DNA from: Bradyrhizobium sp. RD5-C2
GTDB lineage: Bacteria; Pseudomonadota; Alphaproteobacteria; Rhizobiales; Xanthobacteraceae
Assembly (NCBI RefSeq): GCF_019972155.1
Contig: NZ_BOVL01000022.1
Coordinates: 62,530 to 126,529, forward strand
DNA length: 64,000 nucleotides
Direction of reading: 5' to 3'
Shown here: positions 44,860 through 53,628 of the stretch, one piece after another
How positions within the stretch are numbered: position 1 is the first letter of the stretch
Layout: every line of letters starts with the position of its first letter
Translations under genes and position numbers: made by a program
The notes under the pieces: model-generated
Told to the model about the DNA's origin: nothing
Databases searched by the model: none
Seen by the model: the letters and a program-made list of their open reading frames with translations, nothing else

Positions 44860-45627
44860 ATGCAGAACGACGACGCTCTCTTCGTCGAGCGCGACCTCGA
44901 CATCGTCACGATGACGATGAACAGGCCGCCGGCGAATGCCTTGAACAACCGACTGGTCGAGCGTTTGCTTGACACGATTCGTGCGTTGTCCGCTCAAGCC
45001 TCACCACCAGGTATCGTCTTGACCGGCGGAGGCGATCGCTTCTTCAGTGCGGGAGGCGACATCAAGGAAGTCGCCGGCATCGAGATATCCAGACCTCGTA
45101 TGAGGAACTTCCACGCGCTGCTGTGCGAGATGGAGCGATATCCGGGCCCGCTGGTGTGCGCCGTCCGCGGCTATGCGGTCGGGGGCGCCTTCGAATTCCT
45201 GCTTCATGCCGACTACGTCGTCGCAGACCAGGCCTGCATGGTCGGGTTTCCCGAGATCAACCACGGTCTCCTGCCCGCGGCCAAGGGAATGCGGCAAGCG
45301 GTCCGGAAACTGGGACTTCGCGAAGCGCAGGCATTGCTTTACTGGGGCGAGTTGGTCGACGCCCGGAAGGCGCTCGAAATCGGAGCGATCAGCGAGGTCG
45401 CAACCACTGTGAAGGTGATGGACCGTGCCGTGGAGGTATGCAGGCAGCTTCGCGGGAAGGAGCAGAGGCTATTCGCCGCGATCAAGCGCTCGTTGAACTT
45501 GACGGGACAGATGGATGACGCTTCGCTTGAGGCGATGACGATCGAGGATCTCGGCGCCTATTTGACCGGGGATAGCTCGGCAGACGCGCGCGCCCGCTTC
45601 CTGTCGAAGAATTCAAAGAAGGCATGA
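44860..45627 (+). CDS. Enoyl-CoA hydratase/isomerase family protein
   Basis: This 255-residue crotonase has oxyanion-hole stretches RFFSAGGDIKEVAG and RGYAVGGAFEFLLHADY. The Glu after GGAF and the Glu in GFPEINHGLLPAAKG keep the hydratase pattern. It is separated from livF by about 165 bases and ends directly against the creatininase-family ATG, so the two are coupled. It likely acts on the CoA intermediate of cluster C. Confidence 0.92.
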   Translation: MQNDDALFVERDLDIVTMTMNRPPANALNNRLVERLLDTIRALSAQASPPGIVLTGGGDRFFSAGGDIKEVAGIEISRPRMRNFHALLCEMERYPGPLVCAVRGYAVGGAFEFLLHADYVVADQACMVGFPEINHGLLPAAKGMRQAVRKLGLREAQALLYWGELVDARKALEIGAISEVATTVKVMDRAVEVCRQLRGKEQRLFAAIKRSLNLTGQMDDASLEAMTIEDLGAYLTGDSSADARARFLSKNSKKA

Positions 45628-46395
45628 ATGGCTGTGCTGCCATCCCTTGAAGAAATCCGCCTGGAGCTCATGAGCTTCGAGGACGTGTCGGCCGCCTTGG
45701 CGCGAGGATATTCGACGGCCTTGATACCGTGCGGTGCTGTCGAGCAGCATGGGCCGCATCTTCCGCTTTGCATGGATGCCGATCACGCGGAGGCGCTCGC
45801 GGCAAGACTGGCGCAGCATCTCGGCTCGGCTCTGATCGCTCCGACGATCAAGGTCGGCTGTTCAGCTCACCATCTTGTCTTCCCCGGTACGATCTCGCTT
45901 CGACCGGAAACCTTCGAGGCGATCTGCCGGGATTACTGCACGAGTCTCGCCCAGCATGGTTTCAAGCGGATCCTGCTGTTCTCCGGGCATATCGGAAACT
46001 TTCCCGTCCTGCGCGACATGCTTCCGCGGTTGAGGCGCGAGGTCGCGCCTGGCGTTGAGATCGATGCGTTCTGCGACGCCATTGCCTGGATCGACACATG
46101 GCGAAGCGCCGTCCGAGATGCCGGGGGTGCCCCCAACGCAGTCGGCGGGCACGCCGACATCGCGGAGACGTCGCTGATGATGCGGCTCCGCCCCGATAGC
46201 GTGCGGCTGGACCGGTTCGAAGCCGGGTACCTGGGCGCGCTGTCTGAAGCGCAGCTTGAGTCCATGTGGAAGAACGGGATCAAGTCGATCACGCACAACG
46301 GGATCATTGGCGATCCGCATGGATCGACGGTCGAGATCGGCGCGCGATGCCTCAAGGCGATCGCGGATCTTCTGGCGTCCTCGTTTGCCAGATGA
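45628..46395 (+). CDS. Creatininase-family amidohydrolase
   Basis: This 255-residue protein has the family signature PCGAVEQHGPHLPLCMDADH, whose Glu, His and Asp bind metal. The later metal and active-site segments FSGHIGNFP and GGHADIAETSLMM are present too. Family members hydrolyse cyclic or acyclic amides (creatinine, formamides) or process peptides (MftE). The ATG directly follows the stop of the crotonase gene. Beside a flavin-dependent oxygenase it may open an oxidised ring or remove a formyl or amide group; that is inference. Confidence 0.92.
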   Translation: MAVLPSLEEIRLELMSFEDVSAALARGYSTALIPCGAVEQHGPHLPLCMDADHAEALAARLAQHLGSALIAPTIKVGCSAHHLVFPGTISLRPETFEAICRDYCTSLAQHGFKRILLFSGHIGNFPVLRDMLPRLRREVAPGVEIDAFCDAIAWIDTWRSAVRDAGGAPNAVGGHADIAETSLMMRLRPDSVRLDRFEAGYLGALSEAQLESMWKNGIKSITHNGIIGDPHGSTVEIGARCLKAIADLLASSFAR

Positions 46396-46535
46396 GGTGA
46401 CGCCGGCATGCGGTCCGCCAGCTGCTGACAGCATAAAATTTGGAAAGCTGCGCAGCCGCCACCAGCATTCGGACGAAAATGTTGCCGCGCCTATGAAATC
46501 CTCTGCCATCTCGAATCTTCCAGAGGACTTAGAAG

Positions 46536-47666
46536 ATGGCACTTTCGTTCGGGTTCTGGTCGGAGCAGGAAACCCAGGTCGGGCAGAGCTATGCACGCCG
46601 GCTTCATGAACTGGTTGATGAGGTGCGCCTCGCGGAAAAGATGGGGTTCGACTGCGTCGCGCTGTCCGAGCAGCACGTCGCGCTCGGCGGCATCTCGAGC
46701 TCGGCCCCTGAGGTGGTCTACGGCTATCTCGCCGCGGTGACCTCTCGCGTGAAGCTGCGGTCCGCAGTGACCCTGATGCCGCAGAAGATCAATCACGCCT
46801 TGCGCTCGGCGGAGCGGCTGGCGGTCACCGATATTCTGTCGCATGGCCGCATGGAGTTCTACGCCGGCCGCGCCAACACGACTATCGCCATGCGCGCCTT
46901 CAACGTCGACCCGAATGAAACGCTCCCCCAAATGGAAGAGGGGCTCGCGCTGCTCAAGAAATCGATGCGCGAGGATATCTTCACCTTCGAAGGCAAGTAT
47001 TACCGGATTCCGCCGCGAATGCTGGTTCCGAAGCCGCTTCAGAAGCCCCATCCAGTGATCGGCATCGCTGCCACAAGTGAACGGAGCCATAGCTGGGCAG
47101 GCGCCGAGGGGTTCGCCGTGCTGAGCAGCAACATCTACCAAGGGTGGGACTATCAAGCCAAGCTGATCAAGACCTACCGTCGCGCCTGGAAGCGTGACGA
47201 GCTTGGCCCGCTCGATCGCTCTCGCATCGGCCTTCCGATCTTCTTTGGCATCGGTGCCACGGACCAGAAGGCGAAGGAAGACTACGCTGAGCCTCTGATG
47301 CACTACGCCCGGATAGCGACCGACGCTTATCCCCGGCTGGCGAAGCTCTCCGGTGACTACGCATACATGAGCGAGAGCCAGCCGGCGGCGCAACGCGCCG
47401 GAACGGATTGGGACTATCTGCTCAACGAATCGGCGACCACCGTTTGCGGGAGCCCGGACACCGTCATCCGTCAGCTCGAGAAATTCGAGGCATTGGGCAT
47501 CGACGAAGTCCTGCTTCACCTCGATTCGGTGAACCATGAGAAGATCATGGAGGCGATCGAAATGTGCGGTCGCTACGTGATCCCGCACTTCAACGACCGA
47601 AACAACGTTGTGCGACCCACCGAGGAGATCCTCGACAAGATCCGCGCGATGCGGCCTCAAAAGTAA
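46536..47666 (+). CDS. Luciferase-like (LLM) flavin-dependent monooxygenase
   Basis: This 376-residue TIM-barrel protein of the bacterial luciferase family has FGFWSEQETQ at strand 1, EKMGFDCVALSEQHVALGG, HGRMEFYAGRAN and a C-terminal QLEKFEALGIDEVLLHLD. It would use reduced FMN from the flavin reductase encoded at 40839 to insert oxygen. The length suits a single-component oxygenase subunit. It lies about 140 bases after the creatininase-family gene and 27 before the next crotonase gene. The substrate is unknown. Confidence 0.92.
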   Translation: MALSFGFWSEQETQVGQSYARRLHELVDEVRLAEKMGFDCVALSEQHVALGGISSSAPEVVYGYLAAVTSRVKLRSAVTLMPQKINHALRSAERLAVTDILSHGRMEFYAGRANTTIAMRAFNVDPNETLPQMEEGLALLKKSMREDIFTFEGKYYRIPPRMLVPKPLQKPHPVIGIAATSERSHSWAGAEGFAVLSSNIYQGWDYQAKLIKTYRRAWKRDELGPLDRSRIGLPIFFGIGATDQKAKEDYAEPLMHYARIATDAYPRLAKLSGDYAYMSESQPAAQRAGTDWDYLLNESATTVCGSPDTVIRQLEKFEALGIDEVLLHLDSVNHEKIMEAIEMCGRYVIPHFNDRNNVVRPTEEILDKIRAMRPQK

Positions 47667-47693
47667 TTCCAGGACAGCAGGACGGAGAAACCA

Positions 47694-48473
47694 ATGTCAC
47701 AGCACAGCTACAAGTATCTGATCGTCGAGAAGCGCTCCAGCGGCGTTGCCGTTGTCACGATGAACCGGCCGGAGATCCTGAACGCCATCAATTGGGACAT
47801 GCACGAGGAGCTGGAGCGGGTTTTCGTCGAGCTGGATCACGACAAGAACGTCCGCGCGATCGTGCTGACCGGCGCGGGGCGAGGCTTCTGTTCGGGCGGC
47901 GATCAGAAGTCGCTCGACAAGGGCCCGCTGCCGTCGCCGACCAGGAGCGGACGCCATCTGGTTCGCAATATGCTCGAGGTCGAGGTGCCGATCGTGGCGG
48001 CGGTCAACGGCGTTGCCGTTGGGCTCGGGGCGACGCTTGCTCTGTTCTGCGACGTCATCTTCGCAAATCCGACCGCGCGATTTGCCGATACCCACGTGAC
48101 CGCTGGCGTGGTTGCTGGTGACGGCGGCGCGGTGATCTGGCCGCTGCTGATGGGGCCGGTGCGTGCGAAGCACTACCTGATGACGGGCGAGTTCATCTCC
48201 GCCGAGAAGGCCGCCGCCATGGGCATGATCAACGAGGTCATTTCGGGCAGGGACGTCAAGGACGCGGCGATCGAATATGCCGAGATGCTTGCAAGCGGCC
48301 CGCGGGAATCCATCATCTGGACCAAGTACAGCGTCAACAAGATCATCAAGCAGTACTCGCATCTGGTGCTCGACACCTCGGCCGCGCTGGAGATGCTGAC
48401 CTTCGCGCTGCCCGAGCGGCGCGAGGCCGTCGCCGCCTTCGCTGAAAAGCGGAAGCGCTTCGCGGAGCGGTGA
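47694..48473 (+). CDS. Crotonase-family protein lacking both hydratase glutamates
   Basis: This 259-residue crotonase-fold protein keeps the oxyanion region (GRGFCSGGDQKSL, NGVAVGLGATLALFCD) but has Thr where GGGxE normally supplies the first Glu (LGATLALF), and ADTHVTAGVVAGDGG in place of the second Glu segment. It is therefore unlikely to hydrate a double bond in the standard way; isomerase, hydrolase or C-C lyase chemistry is possible. The stop codon is followed after one base by the acyl-CoA ligase ATG, so the two are coupled. Confidence 0.9.
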   Translation: MSQHSYKYLIVEKRSSGVAVVTMNRPEILNAINWDMHEELERVFVELDHDKNVRAIVLTGAGRGFCSGGDQKSLDKGPLPSPTRSGRHLVRNMLEVEVPIVAAVNGVAVGLGATLALFCDVIFANPTARFADTHVTAGVVAGDGGAVIWPLLMGPVRAKHYLMTGEFISAEKAAAMGMINEVISGRDVKDAAIEYAEMLASGPRESIIWTKYSVNKIIKQYSHLVLDTSAALEMLTFALPERREAVAAFAEKRKRFAER

Positions 48474-48474
48474 G

Positions 48475-50346
48475 ATGGACGTCGAATCCATCACGTCGGG
48501 AGCTCAACTCGTCGAGGTGACCATCCCGCAGCTTCTGAGCGCGCGAAGGGCGGAGCGGCCCGAGGCGGTCGCCTACAAGCAAAAGCGTCGCGGCGAATGG
48601 ATCGCCGTGACCTGGCGGCAGTATTCCGACCAGGTGGCCAATCTGGCGGCCGCCCTGCAGCAGGCCGGATTCGAGCGCGGTGATCGTGCGGCCATCATGG
48701 GCGATGTGTCGCAGGAATGGCTGCTGGCCGACATGGCGACGATCTGCGCCGGCGGCGTCATGGTCGGCGTGTACTTCACCTCGTCGCCGGAGGAAGTCGG
48801 CTATTGCCTGAGCGATTCTGGAACCTCCTTCGTCTTTGTCGGCAGCGAGCTTCAGCTCGGCATCGTCCTGGCGTCCGGCCAGGCCGAGAGGTTGCGGAAG
48901 ATCATCGTGCTCGATCCGGCGTGGGCTGGGGCGGGCGCAGCGGCGAACGTCGTCTCTCTCAGGGCCTTTTGCGAGGGGATCTCGGTCGATGCCGATGTCC
49001 TTCTTCGCGGGCAGGCCGCGCAAGCGAGGGCGAGCGACCTGGTCAGCATCGGGTACACATCCGGCACCACGGGCTTTCCGAAGGGCGCGATGCTGACCCA
49101 TCTGTCGCTGCTCGCCGGTGCGCACAGCGTGACGACGTTCAGCCCGCGGATGCGTTCCGACACCCATCGCGTCGTCGTGCATCTGCCGATGTCGCACACG
49201 GTGGCGCGTGCGCAGGCGACGACCTTGCCTTTGCTGGCCCGGTTGGTGCCGCATTTCGGCGAGACCAGCATGGAGTTTGCCCAGACCATCAAGGAGGTGA
49301 AGCCGACCTACTTCACGGCACCGCCCCGCTTCTATCAGCGGTTCGCCACCCAGATCCTCAGCAAAGTCCATTCCGGATCGGCGAAGCAGAAGCAGGATTA
49401 TCAGTTCGCGATGACGATCGCGCGCAAGGCGCTCGACGACCGCCAGGCCGGCGGCACGCCGGATCCCCTGATATCGGCGCTGTTCGCGGTCTGCCAGGAC
49501 CAGATCTTCCGTCCGCTGCTTGCCGAAGTCGGGTTCGAGGAACTCGCGGTCACCTACACGTCGTCGGCTGCGATGCCGTCCGAGCTGATGTCTCTCTGGC
49601 AGCTATGGGGCCTGCAGTTGAAGGAATGTTACGGCCAGACCGAGCTGGTCGGCGCCAATCTGGTCCAGATGGCGGAATGGCCGGAAGCCGGCACCGTTGG
49701 CGTGCCCGTGCATGATGCGGCCTGGGAGACGGCGGTTCTCGAGGACGGGGAGATGATCGTTCGGGGACCGGGGCTGTTTGTTGGCTACTGGAACAAGCCT
49801 GAGGAAACGAAATCGGCGCTGCGCGATGGTTGGCTTTACACCGGAGACATCGTCGATATCGGCCCGACAGGCCTGTTCAAGCTGGTCGATCGAAAAAAAG
49901 AGATCATCAACACGTCCAACGGAAAATCCATCAGCCCGACGCAGATCGAGAATGAAATCCGGCACAGCCCGTTCATTTCCGAGGCCGCGGTGATCGGCGA
50001 AGGAAAGAAGTATCTCACCGCGTTGATCGAAGTCGACGCGGTTGCGACGATGGAGTGGGCGAGATCGCGGGATCTGCAAATCGCGCAATACGCGGACCTG
50101 GCGAACTCCGAAATCGTCGTCCGGATGATCGAAGGCGAGATCGGCAAGGCCAACAGCAAATTGGCCAGGGCCGAGCAGATCAAGGCGTTCCGGATCCTGC
50201 CGGAAGAGCTGTCTCCCGAGAATGGCGTGATGACGCCGACCAGGAAGAAGCGCCGGAAGCAGATTACCGAGAGATATCGGTCGTTGATCGACACGCTCTA
50301 CGACGAGAGCGAAGACGATCTGGTCAGGGCCGAGATGAAGACGTGA
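48475..50346 (+). CDS. Long-chain-type acyl-CoA synthetase (AMP-forming)
   Basis: This 623-residue ligase has the P-loop YTSGTTGFPKGAMLTH, KECYGQTE, the TGDIVDIGPTGLFKLVDRKKE hinge region and NTSNGKSISPTQIENEIRHSP, typical of the long-chain fatty acyl-CoA synthetase branch (no C-terminal PTS-like extras). It would convert a carboxylic acid to the CoA ester in cluster C. It starts one base after the crotonase stop and is followed by the Tat-exported binding protein gene after about 120 bases. Confidence 0.93.
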   Translation: MDVESITSGAQLVEVTIPQLLSARRAERPEAVAYKQKRRGEWIAVTWRQYSDQVANLAAALQQAGFERGDRAAIMGDVSQEWLLADMATICAGGVMVGVYFTSSPEEVGYCLSDSGTSFVFVGSELQLGIVLASGQAERLRKIIVLDPAWAGAGAAANVVSLRAFCEGISVDADVLLRGQAAQARASDLVSIGYTSGTTGFPKGAMLTHLSLLAGAHSVTTFSPRMRSDTHRVVVHLPMSHTVARAQATTLPLLARLVPHFGETSMEFAQTIKEVKPTYFTAPPRFYQRFATQILSKVHSGSAKQKQDYQFAMTIARKALDDRQAGGTPDPLISALFAVCQDQIFRPLLAEVGFEELAVTYTSSAAMPSELMSLWQLWGLQLKECYGQTELVGANLVQMAEWPEAGTVGVPVHDAAWETAVLEDGEMIVRGPGLFVGYWNKPEETKSALRDGWLYTGDIVDIGPTGLFKLVDRKKEIINTSNGKSISPTQIENEIRHSPFISEAAVIGEGKKYLTALIEVDAVATMEWARSRDLQIAQYADLANSEIVVRMIEGEIGKANSKLARAEQIKAFRILPEELSPENGVMTPTRKKRRKQITERYRSLIDTLYDESEDDLVRAEMKT

Positions 50347-50468
50347 TTTGAACGGGCGCGCCTGCTGCGAGATGCGCGCGTCCGGCGCGTGTCGCGTGCG
50401 CCGCCCGTCATCGAGTTTCTTGATTCGATCGCCGCAATATTCACGCAGTCGACTGAGGGGAATGTCAC

Positions 50469-51701
50469 ATGAGGATCAGCAACGAAAATGGCCTGACGCG
50501 TCGTGCATTGCTCGGCAGTGGCGTGGGCGCTGCAGCAGGGCTCGTATCGTGGCCGGCAAGGGCAAACCTCCCCGGCAAGGTGCGGGTCGGCGCGATCAAT
50601 CCGAGCAGCGGCGTCCTGGCGTTTCCCGGCCAGGCCTGCGTGCGCGGGATCGACGCCGGCGCAAAGTTCGCCAAGGAGAAATTCGGAATAGACATGGAAA
50701 TCATCCATGCCGACACGCAGAGCAGACCAGAAAACGGGCGAATTGCGGCCGAAAACCTGATCCGGCAGGGCTGCACGGTGCTCATTGGAGCCTGGGACTC
50801 GGGCGCAACCATATCTGCATTGCAGGCGGCGGAGGCCGCGAAAGTGCCGATGGTGGTGCATATCGCGAGCGCGACCCAGGTGACTTCGCAGGGCTTCACC
50901 CAGGTCTTTCGTTACTATCCGACGTCGCTGACGGTCGTCAGGAAGTCGCTGATCGAACTGAAGTCGCTGTTGTCGCCGCTCAAGGATGTGCCGACGAGCG
51001 CGGCCATCATGCATCTCAACAACACGATGGGGCAATCGACCGCGGCCAGCATCGATCAGGCCTGGAAGGAGGTCGATGTGCCTCTGAAGATCGCCCAGTA
51101 CATCCCATACGACGAGAAGGCGAGGGATCTCTCGGTCGAGGTGGCCAAGGCAAAAGCCTCGGGCGCCGACGCGCTGATATCGGTGACGCGCGTCAACGAT
51201 GCCATCATGATCATCCGGGAGTGCGTCAAGCAGGGGTGGAATCCCAAGCTGATCTTCTCGCCGAACTCGAATGGCGTGCAAGACAAGGCATACTACGACG
51301 CATTGGGCAAATACGGCGACGGCGCGATCCTGTCGACGCTGTGGTCCAACCCGAAGGCTCCCGACGCCGCGGCGATCCTCAAGCAATTCGCAGCCGACTA
51401 TCCAAACGACTGGCTTGACGCCAATTCAGGATGTGCGTTCGAAGCCGTACAGATCGTTGCGGACGCCGTGAGCCGCGCCGGCTCATCTGAATCGGTGGCT
51501 ATCCATGCCGCGCTCAAGGCGACCGATATGACGCCGATCCTGATGTCCAGCGGCAGGATCAAGTTCGATGCCAGTGGTCAGAATATGGGAAGCGATGTGA
51601 CCCTGCTGCAGGGACAGAATGGCAAGCCCCGCGTGGTGGCGCCGCAAGCCGTGGCCGAAGCGACCCTTCAGTACCCGCTGGTGCCGTTTAATTCGAGATA
51701 G
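50469..51701 (+). CDS. ABC transporter substrate-binding protein with Tat-type signal
   Basis: This 410-residue type I periplasmic binding protein (VRVGAINPSSGVLAFPGQACVRG) has an N-terminus LTRRALLGSGVGAAAGLVSW that looks like a twin-arginine signal ending at ARA. Tat export suits proteins folded in the cytoplasm. It is not closely similar to the two paralogues at 21765 and 58436. It ends cluster C and is the most likely partner of the LivHMGF transporter encoded at 41376-44694. Confidence 0.92.
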   Translation: MRISNENGLTRRALLGSGVGAAAGLVSWPARANLPGKVRVGAINPSSGVLAFPGQACVRGIDAGAKFAKEKFGIDMEIIHADTQSRPENGRIAAENLIRQGCTVLIGAWDSGATISALQAAEAAKVPMVVHIASATQVTSQGFTQVFRYYPTSLTVVRKSLIELKSLLSPLKDVPTSAAIMHLNNTMGQSTAASIDQAWKEVDVPLKIAQYIPYDEKARDLSVEVAKAKASGADALISVTRVNDAIMIIRECVKQGWNPKLIFSPNSNGVQDKAYYDALGKYGDGAILSTLWSNPKAPDAAAILKQFAADYPNDWLDANSGCAFEAVQIVADAVSRAGSSESVAIHAALKATDMTPILMSSGRIKFDASGQNMGSDVTLLQGQNGKPRVVAPQAVAEATLQYPLVPFNSR

Positions 51702-51714
51702 GGCATTGCCAGCC

Positions 51715-51737
51715 GCGGCTTCAGGATACGAAGCCGC
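51715..51737. terminator. Bidirectional terminator hairpin
   Basis: GCGGCTTC (51715-51722) pairs with GAAGCCGC (51730-51737) around a seven-base loop between the convergent binding protein and AraC genes. There is no long T-run, but position and stem strength suit a shared terminator. Confidence 0.6.
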
Positions 51738-51747
51738 AACTTGCTGC

Positions 51748-52611
51748 CTATTCGAACGGCTCATGGCTGACGAAGCTCGACCGCTCGGCGAGGAAGCGAC
51801 GAGGGCTCTTGCCCATTGTCTTCTTGAACATGGTGATGAAGGCGCTCGGCGTTTCATAGCCCAGATCGAGCGAGACCGCCTGGACGGAAGATCCGGTCGA
51901 TAGTCGCTGCAGCGCGACAAGGATGTGGAGGCGCTGTCGCCAGCGCCCGAATGTCATTCCGGTTTCCTTCAACACCAGCCGTGCGAAGGTGCGCTCGCTC
52001 ATGGCGTATCGGGCGGCCAACTCGTCGACCGTACTCCGGTCGGCCGGATCATCGAGCAGCGATGCGGCCAGATGCTGAAGCCGGCTGTCAGCGGAGATCG
52101 GCAGGTACATCTGTTCGGTCGACATCTGGACCAGTTCGTCGAGCAGGACGCGCCCAAGTCGGCTTGTCGGTCCCTCGATCGGGTACAGCGGCGGGAATAC
52201 CGACAATCGATGGATCAGCTCGCGGACCAGCGACGATATCGTGAATGTGCAGCAAGTGGTCGGAAGCGCGCTCGCCTGCGGATCGATGAAGACGACGTAG
52301 ACCTTTTTCGCCTCCGACATGCAGTTGCTGTGCAGGACTCCGGCGGGTATCCATACCGCACCCTGCGGCGGAACGATCCACAGTCCTCCCGGCGCACGGC
52401 ACATGACCGATCCATGAGAGGCCACCACCAATTGGCCCTTTCTGTGCGAATGGAGCGGCAGCTCCTCATTCCCCTGACCTGTCTCGATGGACATGGCGAC
52501 AATCGGCCGGTCGAACTGGTCTGGATCGATCGGATCGTAGTTGATCCGAACGTCCGGCACGTTCATTCGGGCAAAGCCCTGATCCGTTTCAAGCGCGGGT
52601 GACTTCTGCAT
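51748..52611 (-). CDS. AraC-family transcriptional regulator (cupin type)
   Basis: A regulator of about 287 residues with an N-terminal cupin sensor (ELPLHSHRKGQLVVASHGSV, GAVWIPAGVLHSN) and C-terminal AraC helix-turn-helix motifs (STVDELAARYAMSERTFARLV, SVQAVSLDLGYETPSAFITM). The ATG at 52611 is preferred; a TTG at 52635 in the same frame would place the start inside the palindrome at 52627-52644. It lies between clusters C and D and could control either; its target is not evident. Confidence 0.9.
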   Translation of the reverse strand: MQKSPALETDQGFARMNVPDVRINYDPIDPDQFDRPIVAMSIETGQGNEELPLHSHRKGQLVVASHGSVMCRAPGGLWIVPPQGAVWIPAGVLHSNCMSEAKKVYVVFIDPQASALPTTCCTFTISSLVRELIHRLSVFPPLYPIEGPTSRLGRVLLDELVQMSTEQMYLPISADSRLQHLAASLLDDPADRSTVDELAARYAMSERTFARLVLKETGMTFGRWRQRLHILVALQRLSTGSSVQAVSLDLGYETPSAFITMFKKTMGKSPRRFLAERSSFVSHEPFE

Positions 52612-52626
52612 CGAATTCACTCGTGG

Positions 52627-52644
52627 AGACTGCAATTGCAGTCT
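52627..52644. promoter_or_regulatory. Perfect 18-base palindrome before the AraC gene
   Basis: AGACTGCAATTGCAGTCT is a perfect inverted repeat, 16 bases upstream of the preferred AraC start at 52611. The position suits an operator for autoregulation or for another dimeric repressor. AraC proteins usually bind direct repeats, so a different regulator such as the nearby GntR protein is also possible. Confidence 0.55.
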
Positions 52645-52753
52645 GGCGGGCGGCGATTGGGCCGGCGGAGGATTCCGCTAAAGCATAGCGCTCCGGCGCA
52701 GGATCGTCACGGAAAAGCGATGCGCGTATGCGGACCCCGCCGTCGATGCCGCG

Positions 52754-53539
52754 TCAGGCCGGCGCGCCGCGTTTGCGCGGCAGGCTTTCAGGCAGGTGAG
52801 CATCGCCTGGTCTCGCCTTTGCCGATTCCGGAGCCGGCTCGCCGGCCAATACGGAATCGAGGATGACCTTCGTGGTCATCTGCAAGTGCTGGTTCATCAG
52901 CGTGACGGCGCGTTCGCTGTTCCGCGCCAAGGTGGCCTCGGCAATCTCCCGATGTTCCCTGTCCAGGTCTCTGTCCACCTTGGACAAAGGACCGGAAAAC
53001 GCGCGGTAGCGTTCGGAGTGATTGTAAAGCGTCGCGCGCAGATGAAGCAGCCAGGGGCTGCCGCATCCCGCTGCGAGCGCTTCATGGAAAATCTCGTGCG
53101 CCCGCGCATATTCTTCGCTGTAGCGCCGCGCGGCCTTATCTGCCCATACCGGCGTGTGCGACAGGCGATGCAGCGCGGCGACCACCTGCGTCTGCCACTC
53201 GATCCCGCCTTTCTCGATCGCACCCCGAAGACACAGTTCCTCGATGCTGCATCGAACATTCGTGAGGTCGCTCAGCGCATCGACGGACAATGGCGCCACG
53301 CGGAAGCCGCGTTGCGGTTCGCTGACCACAAAGCCTTCTGATGCGAGCCGCGACAGTGCCTCGCGCACGGCGCTCGAGCCGACCTCGAAGCGGCGGCACA
53401 GATCGTCGATCTTCAGCTTTTCTCCGGGCGCGAAGCGGCACGCCAGCAATTGGGCGCGAAGCTTGGCATAGGCCCCGTGGGTCAGACTCGTCGGTGATTC
53501 CATGGGCTTAGCCATAACAAAAGGGGTGATCCGAGTCAT
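52754..53539 (-). CDS. GntR-family regulator with FCD domain
   Basis: This 261-residue protein has a winged helix at about 25-85 (YAKLRAQLLACRFAPGEKLK, FEVGSSAVREALSRLASEGFV) and an all-helical FCD ligand domain (RCSIEELCLRGAIEKG, AHEIFHEALAAGC, DREHREIAEATLARN), whose Asp and His residues usually bind metal and an organic acid. Translation may instead start at the ATG at 53515. It is divergent from the cluster D operon (53629 onward), with three repeats in the gap, and is its probable repressor. Confidence 0.92.
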   Translation of the reverse strand: MTRITPFVMAKPMESPTSLTHGAYAKLRAQLLACRFAPGEKLKIDDLCRRFEVGSSAVREALSRLASEGFVVSEPQRGFRVAPLSVDALSDLTNVRCSIEELCLRGAIEKGGIEWQTQVVAALHRLSHTPVWADKAARRYSEEYARAHEIFHEALAAGCGSPWLLHLRATLYNHSERYRAFSGPLSKVDRDLDREHREIAEATLARNSERAVTLMNQHLQMTTKVILDSVLAGEPAPESAKARPGDAHLPESLPRKRGAPA

Positions 53540-53544
53540 TCAAA

Positions 53545-53592
53545 ATATGCACTATTTCAGGATTATGCATTTTTATTTGCAATATGCATTTT
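53545..53592. promoter_or_regulatory. Three WTATGCA repeats in the GntR/FAH divergent promoter
   Basis: ATATGCA (53545), TTATGCA (53563) and ATATGCA (53582) are spaced 18 and 19 bases apart in a strikingly AT-rich stretch between the divergent GntR and FAH-family genes. ATATGCAT-like half sites at this place are good candidates for GntR operators overlapping both promoters. Confidence 0.6.
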
Positions 53593-53628
53593 ACGTGTTA
53601 CAGGAGACGAACACGGAGGAAACACCCC

